Notes under the pieces: model-generated
The model's database searches: none
Seen by the model: the letters and a program-made list of their open reading frames with translations, nothing else
Told to the model about the DNA's origin: nothing
DNA from: Shewanella sp. VB17
Lineage (GTDB): Bacteria; Pseudomonadota; Gammaproteobacteria; Enterobacterales; Shewanellaceae
Direction of reading: 5' to 3'
DNA length: 64,000 nucleotides
Assembly (NCBI RefSeq): GCF_013248905.1
Contig: NZ_JABRVS010000001.1
Coordinates: 124,001 to 188,000, forward strand
Shown: positions 60,551-64,000 of the stretch, in pieces
How positions within the stretch are numbered: the first letter of the stretch is position 1
Layout of the letters: every line of letters starts with the position of its first letter
Made by a program: the position numbers and the translations under genes

Positions 60551-61183
60551 ATGAAATGTAACACCTTATTTTTACCATTTCTTATACTTAATTTACTAAG
60601 TGCATGCACCAGTTTTAATAGCGATGAACATTTCTGGGCCGATGACGACAAGGATACAGATGAGAAAAACACTTCTATTATTACATGTGATAATGAGCAA
60701 ATGTTAATTCATAAAAATGTTACCAATTTAGCTAATAACCTTTTTTTTAGTGCAAAAAACATTCGCTTAGCTCAATCAGTTGCTGTAGGTACTTTCTTAC
60801 CCATAAATTTAACCAATAACTCAAGTTTAGCTGAACAAAATTTCATCGGCTTACAGATTCAAGAAAGCTTTATCACGTTAGCAACACAAGCTGGTTTAAG
60901 TGTTGTTGAATTTAAAACTTCATCCACAATAAAAATTACACCCCATGCTGATGTGATGTTATCTAGAAATATTGAAGACCTCCCAAGTGATATAAACGCC
61001 CAGTATTTTTTAACTGGCACCTATTCAGAGCATAACAATAAGTTAATGGTAAATGCCCGTATCATAGAGCTAGAGAATCAAAGAGTCATTGCTGCGGTAA
61101 CGGATTATATTACAATACCATCGTTATATAACAAGCAAAAAATCACAATAAAGGACAATATGATTTATCGTAAAGCACTCTAA
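60551..61183 (+). CDS. FlgO-like outer-membrane lipoprotein 2
   Basis: The protein has 210 residues with lipobox LLSAC (MKCNTLFLPFLILNLLSAC). The second half matches protein 1 and the minus-strand copy at 62273: SVAVGTFLPINLTNNSSLAEQNFIGLQIQESFITLATQAGLSVVEF, then AQYFLTGTYSEHNNKLMVNARIIELENQRVIA. This is the FlgO domain. It lies 88 bases after copy 1. The three FlgO-like proteins of the locus are paralogues, implying duplication within the system. Confidence 0.82.
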   Translation: MKCNTLFLPFLILNLLSACTSFNSDEHFWADDDKDTDEKNTSIITCDNEQMLIHKNVTNLANNLFFSAKNIRLAQSVAVGTFLPINLTNNSSLAEQNFIGLQIQESFITLATQAGLSVVEFKTSSTIKITPHADVMLSRNIEDLPSDINAQYFLTGTYSEHNNKLMVNARIIELENQRVIAAVTDYITIPSLYNKQKITIKDNMIYRKAL

Positions 61184-61228
61184 TATAAGCCTTTTAAATA
61201 TAAAGATTATTATCAATAACACCTCGCT

Positions 61229-61270
61229 GCCAGCAAGTTGCTAAATGTTAATCTATGCTGGCTCATTTTT
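61229..61270 (+). terminator. Probable terminator after the FlgO-like pair
   Basis: GCCAGCA and TGCTGGC form a seven-base stem with a 20-base loop, followed by TCATTTTT. It lies 45 bases after the stop of the second FlgO-like gene. Confidence 0.45.
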
Positions 61271-61407
61271 ATTCGTCACTCATCGCGACTCATGACATCT
61301 AACGTTTCGAGACGGCATGCAAATTTGTTCACCCCTTCCGTGCTTTCATACCATGCCACAAGCAATGATGAATGCCCCAAAAGTGTCACTATTATGCTGC
61401 GATAACC

Positions 61408-62199
61408 TCACAATACTATCGGTTGTTCTATTGCTTTGTCACCACCATAATCTGGGTTTTCACTGAATTTAATAACTAAATTTTCGACCGGCACTCCTTT
61501 AGTACGGAGCATAAATTCAGTATTAGAGCTTTCCGGGTAAATTGACAAACCAGATTGAGAAGACACTGATTCACCAGTCTTTTTATTAAATAATGCTATA
61601 TTTCCATAAATTGAACGTGTGCCACTACGCAATAATTTAAAAGACAAATCATCGCCTGTTAAGTCAAAATCTGAAAAACTGATTTCCGCATCGAGCTTAC
61701 CTACGCGAACAATAATGGGGACACTATGAATCAATCTGGGGGCTATGCTAACTTGTTTGGTTTGCTCTTCATCTTGTACTATACCGCAATCGATAATGAG
61801 ATAAGATCTGTATTCAGCAGCTTGCGCTTTGGCTTTTCTACGCATGGTAAACCGCACTGTTTGTGAGTGTGCAGAGGTTAAGGTAAAGCGTTTGGGAGAG
61901 AAGCGAACCCAATTTTTGGCCGAGTTTTCAGGGGGAGTAAGACCTTTATATTCAACCATAGCACCGTTGTCATCAAAGTTATTATGCCCGAGAGAAAGTT
62001 TACACTCTTCTGCCTTAGCATCTCGATTAAATAATATGAAGGAGTTGTTGCGATTATCCTCATCTAAATAAATTCGAAAGGTGGATAGATGCACTGCTTG
62101 GCAGTGAAAAGATACCATTGTTACTATCGATAGAGATAGCAAGGTTAATAATCCGCTCTTAGTCGCTATTTTCTTCAAGTGTAGTTTTGTTCCGAACAT
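61408..62199 (-). CDS. Pilus-type periplasmic chaperone 1
   Basis: The ATG at 62199, behind AGGAA, gives 263 residues, equal in length to its paralogue; the frame starts at 62214. A signal peptide (LTLLSLSIVTMVSFHCQA) is followed by a first Ig-like domain with the chaperone motifs FRIYLDEDNRNNSFILFNRDAKAEECKLSL and NWVRFSPKRFTLTSAHSQTVRFTMRRKA. That is the pattern of PapD-like chaperones, which bind subunits by donor-strand complementation. The second domain ends with VENLVIKFSENPDYGGDKA. It would deliver the DUF4402 subunit to the usher-like protein. Confidence 0.8.
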   Translation of the reverse strand: MFGTKLHLKKIATKSGLLTLLSLSIVTMVSFHCQAVHLSTFRIYLDEDNRNNSFILFNRDAKAEECKLSLGHNNFDDNGAMVEYKGLTPPENSAKNWVRFSPKRFTLTSAHSQTVRFTMRRKAKAQAAEYRSYLIIDCGIVQDEEQTKQVSIAPRLIHSVPIIVRVGKLDAEISFSDFDLTGDDLSFKLLRSGTRSIYGNIALFNKKTGESVSSQSGLSIYPESSNTEFMLRTKGVPVENLVIKFSENPDYGGDKAIEQPIVL

Positions 62200-62272
62200 A
62201 GTAGTTCCTAACATTATTGTTATGATTTATGACTAATCATATCGTGCTAAAGTACATTTTATGAGCGCTTAG

Positions 62273-62953
62273 TTATCCTTGAACCAAAGGCACCTTCTTA
62301 ACGCCTTGTTCTGAAGAGCTCACAGGTTTACTACTTAATAATGCTTTAGCCACATGGGCAGGGATAAAACTTTGTGCAGAGGCGACGACTGCTTTAGATG
62401 AAATACCAACAATACGGGCATTCACTAAATAACCACCTTGATGTTTGACTAAGTTCCCTGTGACTATGTACTTGATTGGAATTTCGGCTGTTAAGTCATT
62501 AAAGCCACGACTAGAAATAAAGTCTCCTTCCTGAGTAATACTCAATGAATCAGTAATTTTGAAATCTAACACAGGAATACCGACTTTATGAATTTCGTGA
62601 ATAAGACTCTCGGCTATTTGATTACCTAACAAATTGGTTTGTTGAAGATCACTGTCTAAAAAAGCAAAGCTTGTCACCGCAATAGGCGTTGTGTTGTTAA
62701 CATACTGCAAGTTTCCGACTAAGTCTTGCATCATTCCACGAATATAAAAATTTATATCGTTATTAAGTTCTCGCCCCTCAAAGGAATCAACTTTCATGTC
62801 CTCAGCGTTTAATGTGTTATTAAAGCGAAAGTTCCCTCTATCATTGACACTCATATTGGTGGTGAGTTCTGTATCTTGCGCAGAAGTTGTATCATTAAAC
62901 ATTGAACAGCTTGTCAACAAAGATATTACAACAAAAGAAATTATAGGTTTCAT
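62273..62953 (-). CDS. FlgO-like outer-membrane lipoprotein 3
   Basis: The protein has 226 residues with lipobox LLTSC (MKPIISFVVISLLTSC). The FlgO domain covers residues ~75-195 (PIAVTSFAFLDSDLQQTNLLGNQIAESLIHEIHKVGIPVLDFKI, then IKYIVTGNLVKHQGGYLVNARIVGISSKAVVASAQ). It is encoded on the minus strand, upstream of chaperone 1, in the likely order chaperone 2, FlgO-like 3, chaperone 1. It is a close paralogue of the two plus-strand lipoproteins. Confidence 0.82.
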   Translation of the reverse strand: MKPIISFVVISLLTSCSMFNDTTSAQDTELTTNMSVNDRGNFRFNNTLNAEDMKVDSFEGRELNNDINFYIRGMMQDLVGNLQYVNNTTPIAVTSFAFLDSDLQQTNLLGNQIAESLIHEIHKVGIPVLDFKITDSLSITQEGDFISSRGFNDLTAEIPIKYIVTGNLVKHQGGYLVNARIVGISSKAVVASAQSFIPAHVAKALLSSKPVSSSEQGVKKVPLVQG

Positions 62954-63000
62954 AAGCTTACCTTAAAATACTTTACGATAAATCATGTTTTTTATCTCCT

Positions 63001-63072
63001 TAGCCGGATTATAGTCCTGTCTGGATACCTTCGCCACAAATGTCATTTAGCACGTTTAATTTTTTCTCGATA
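63001..63072 (-). pseudogene. Decayed relic of the ISKra4-like transposase
   Basis: About 70 bases match 58348-58418 inside the intact transposase gene, in the same orientation. The match includes the words GGATACC.TCGCCA.AAATG.CATTTAG and TTTTTCTCG. It corresponds to the transposase segment KRAKWHLWRGYPDRAIIRL. No longer open; it is a remnant of an older insertion between two genes of the surface locus. Confidence 0.75.
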
Positions 63073-63190
63073 CATAATGGTAATGACCGAGTAAAATGTT
63101 CACACCGCCAGCTTAATTTATAATTTTCACAATGATGAAAACTAAGCTTTTATTAGACTCATTGATCCTGTTCACTCAATCAATAGACTA

Positions 63191-63982
63191 TTAATCATAA
63201 CGCTCTACGACACTACCAATAATAACTTTATCTCCACCAAACTGAGTGTTTTCAATGAACTTTAGTTGTAAGTCTTCAGGGTTAATGTCTTGAGTGCTTA
63301 AGGAGAAGTTACCATGAGAACTTCCGGGATAGAGTGAAATACCTTTTTGATAAGCTACTTTTTTATCTGTTCTTTTATCAATAAGTTCTAAATCACCATA
63401 AATAGAGCGAGTGCCATTTCGAGTGACTGTAAAATACACAGCAGAATTTTTTACGTTTATATTACTAAACGCCACATCCACTTTGAGTTTGCCTATACGT
63501 ACAATAATAGGCACATTATGAATTAATATAGGTTTTATATTGACTAAGTTTTCCGTCGTTTCTTTATTTTCTACACCACAATCCACTACCATAAAAGATC
63601 GATACTCTGCAGGCATCGCGTTTGCCTTGCGACGCATGATAAAGCGTACTTTTTGTGAATTTTTAGGTGTTAAAGTAAAATGCTTAGGTGAAAATCTAAT
63701 CCAATTTTTTGCAGAGTTTTCAGGAAGTTCATCCCCTTCATATTTAATTAGTTTACCTGCATCATCATAGTTATAATGACGTAAAGAAAGGTGACATTCT
63801 TGAGATTTTGTCTCTGAATTACTTAAAATGAATGTACTTTGCCTTTGATTTTCATCAAGATAAACTCTAAAAGCTGACATATGAATTGCTTGACTTTGAA
63901 AAGAAAATAGCAACATTAAGACGACTAAAAAGAAAAGTGTCACACATTTAGTTTTTTTATGTGATGACTTTAAATTTATCAT
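63191..63982 (-). CDS. Pilus-type periplasmic chaperone 2
   Basis: The 263 residues carry a signal peptide (CVTLFFLVVLMLLFSFQSQA). It is paralogous to chaperone 1 along its whole length: FRVYLDENQRQSTFILSNSETKSQECHLSLRHYNYDD, NWIRFSPKHFTLTPKNSQKVRFIMRRKANAMPAEYRSFMVVDCG, IYGDLELIDKRTDKKVAYQKGISLYPGSSHG. The start ATG lies about eight bases after GGAA. Only 18 bases remain upstream in the window, so its promoter is not visible. Duplicated chaperones may serve different subunits. Confidence 0.8.
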   Translation of the reverse strand: MINLKSSHKKTKCVTLFFLVVLMLLFSFQSQAIHMSAFRVYLDENQRQSTFILSNSETKSQECHLSLRHYNYDDAGKLIKYEGDELPENSAKNWIRFSPKHFTLTPKNSQKVRFIMRRKANAMPAEYRSFMVVDCGVENKETTENLVNIKPILIHNVPIIVRIGKLKVDVAFSNINVKNSAVYFTVTRNGTRSIYGDLELIDKRTDKKVAYQKGISLYPGSSHGNFSLSTQDINPEDLQLKFIENTQFGGDKVIIGSVVERYD

Positions 63983-64000
63983 AATTTATTCCAATCCTTA

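Noticed and set aside
61377..61400. ATTATGCTGC shared with the transposase gene end
   Set aside because: A ten-base match is too short to claim another insertion relic.
1..64000. tRNA, rRNA or CRISPR array
   Set aside because: No cloverleaf-like sequence with a CCA end, no ribosomal sequence and no regularly spaced repeat-spacer array was seen.

Overview
The window looks like a chromosomal segment of a marine gammaproteobacterium, most likely Shewanella or a close relative. The evidence is the AT-rich sequence (estimated by eye), the layout hutHU < hutC > hutI with palindromic HutC-type operators, an enolase-phosphatase (MtnC) of the form I associate with Shewanella, a short CstA-type transporter, and scattered REP/MITE-like repeats. 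No rRNA, tRNA or CRISPR array was seen.

Region 1 (1-5.8 kb) is the end of a type III secretion operon, sctQ(partial)-R-S-T-U, closed by a terminator. A CesT-like chaperone and a divergent 523-aa putative secreted effector follow. Region 2 (5.8-11.5 kb) holds a YbdG-type MscS channel, two envelope proteins, a signal-less protein carrying the catalytic layout of cholera toxin A1, and a lipoprotein. Region 3 (11.6-18.5 kb) is the histidine utilisation cluster. An EamA transporter lies between hutI and a displaced copy of the last codons of hutI, which looks like an insertion scar. Region 4 (18.8-32 kb) is mostly housekeeping: a secreted beta-helix protein, mtnC, two thioesterases, an acyl-CoA synthetase, a TAP-type hydrolase with a NatAB-like ABC transporter, mogA, an NlpC/P60 lipoprotein, an LprI-like protein and a CstA-family transporter, with repeat elements between them.

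Region 5 (32-40 kb) is a three-gene operon of secreted proteins. Two are paralogues with the architecture of alpha-helical pore-forming toxins (coiled coils around a hydrophobic hairpin); one of these carries two tandem C-terminal lectin/Lcl-like domains. The third is an 809-aa coiled-coil protein. Strong hairpins sit in both intergenic gaps, and a divergent secreted protein of unknown function lies across a 1-kb AT-rich region. Region 6 (40-48.6 kb) is a defence and conflict zone. It holds an McrB/McrC-like (DUF2357) restriction pair and a pesticin/T4-lysozyme-like toxin preceded by a 15-codon coupled leader ORF. Two paralogous periplasmic immunity candidates and an orphan fragment of the toxin domain follow.

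Region 7 (48.7-52 kb) is a tightly overlapping four-gene operon: a His-rich membrane protein, a FabH-like ketosynthase, a haem-oxygenase-fold diiron-like enzyme and an unknown protein. I read it as a possible small lipid or fatty-acid-derived biosynthetic system. Region 8 (52.3-64 kb) is a chaperone/usher-like surface system: a repeat-bearing lipoprotein, a DUF4402 subunit, a 1222-aa usher-like protein with a SPOR domain, FlgO-like lipoproteins and two pilus-type chaperones. It is interrupted by an ISKra4-like transposase, and a decayed relic of the same transposase lies further upstream.

The strongest candidates for undescribed biology are the lectin-fused tripartite toxin operon, the ketosynthase/diiron operon, and the lysozyme toxin cassette with leader peptide and orphan module. 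All function calls come from reading sequence by eye; no database search was possible.
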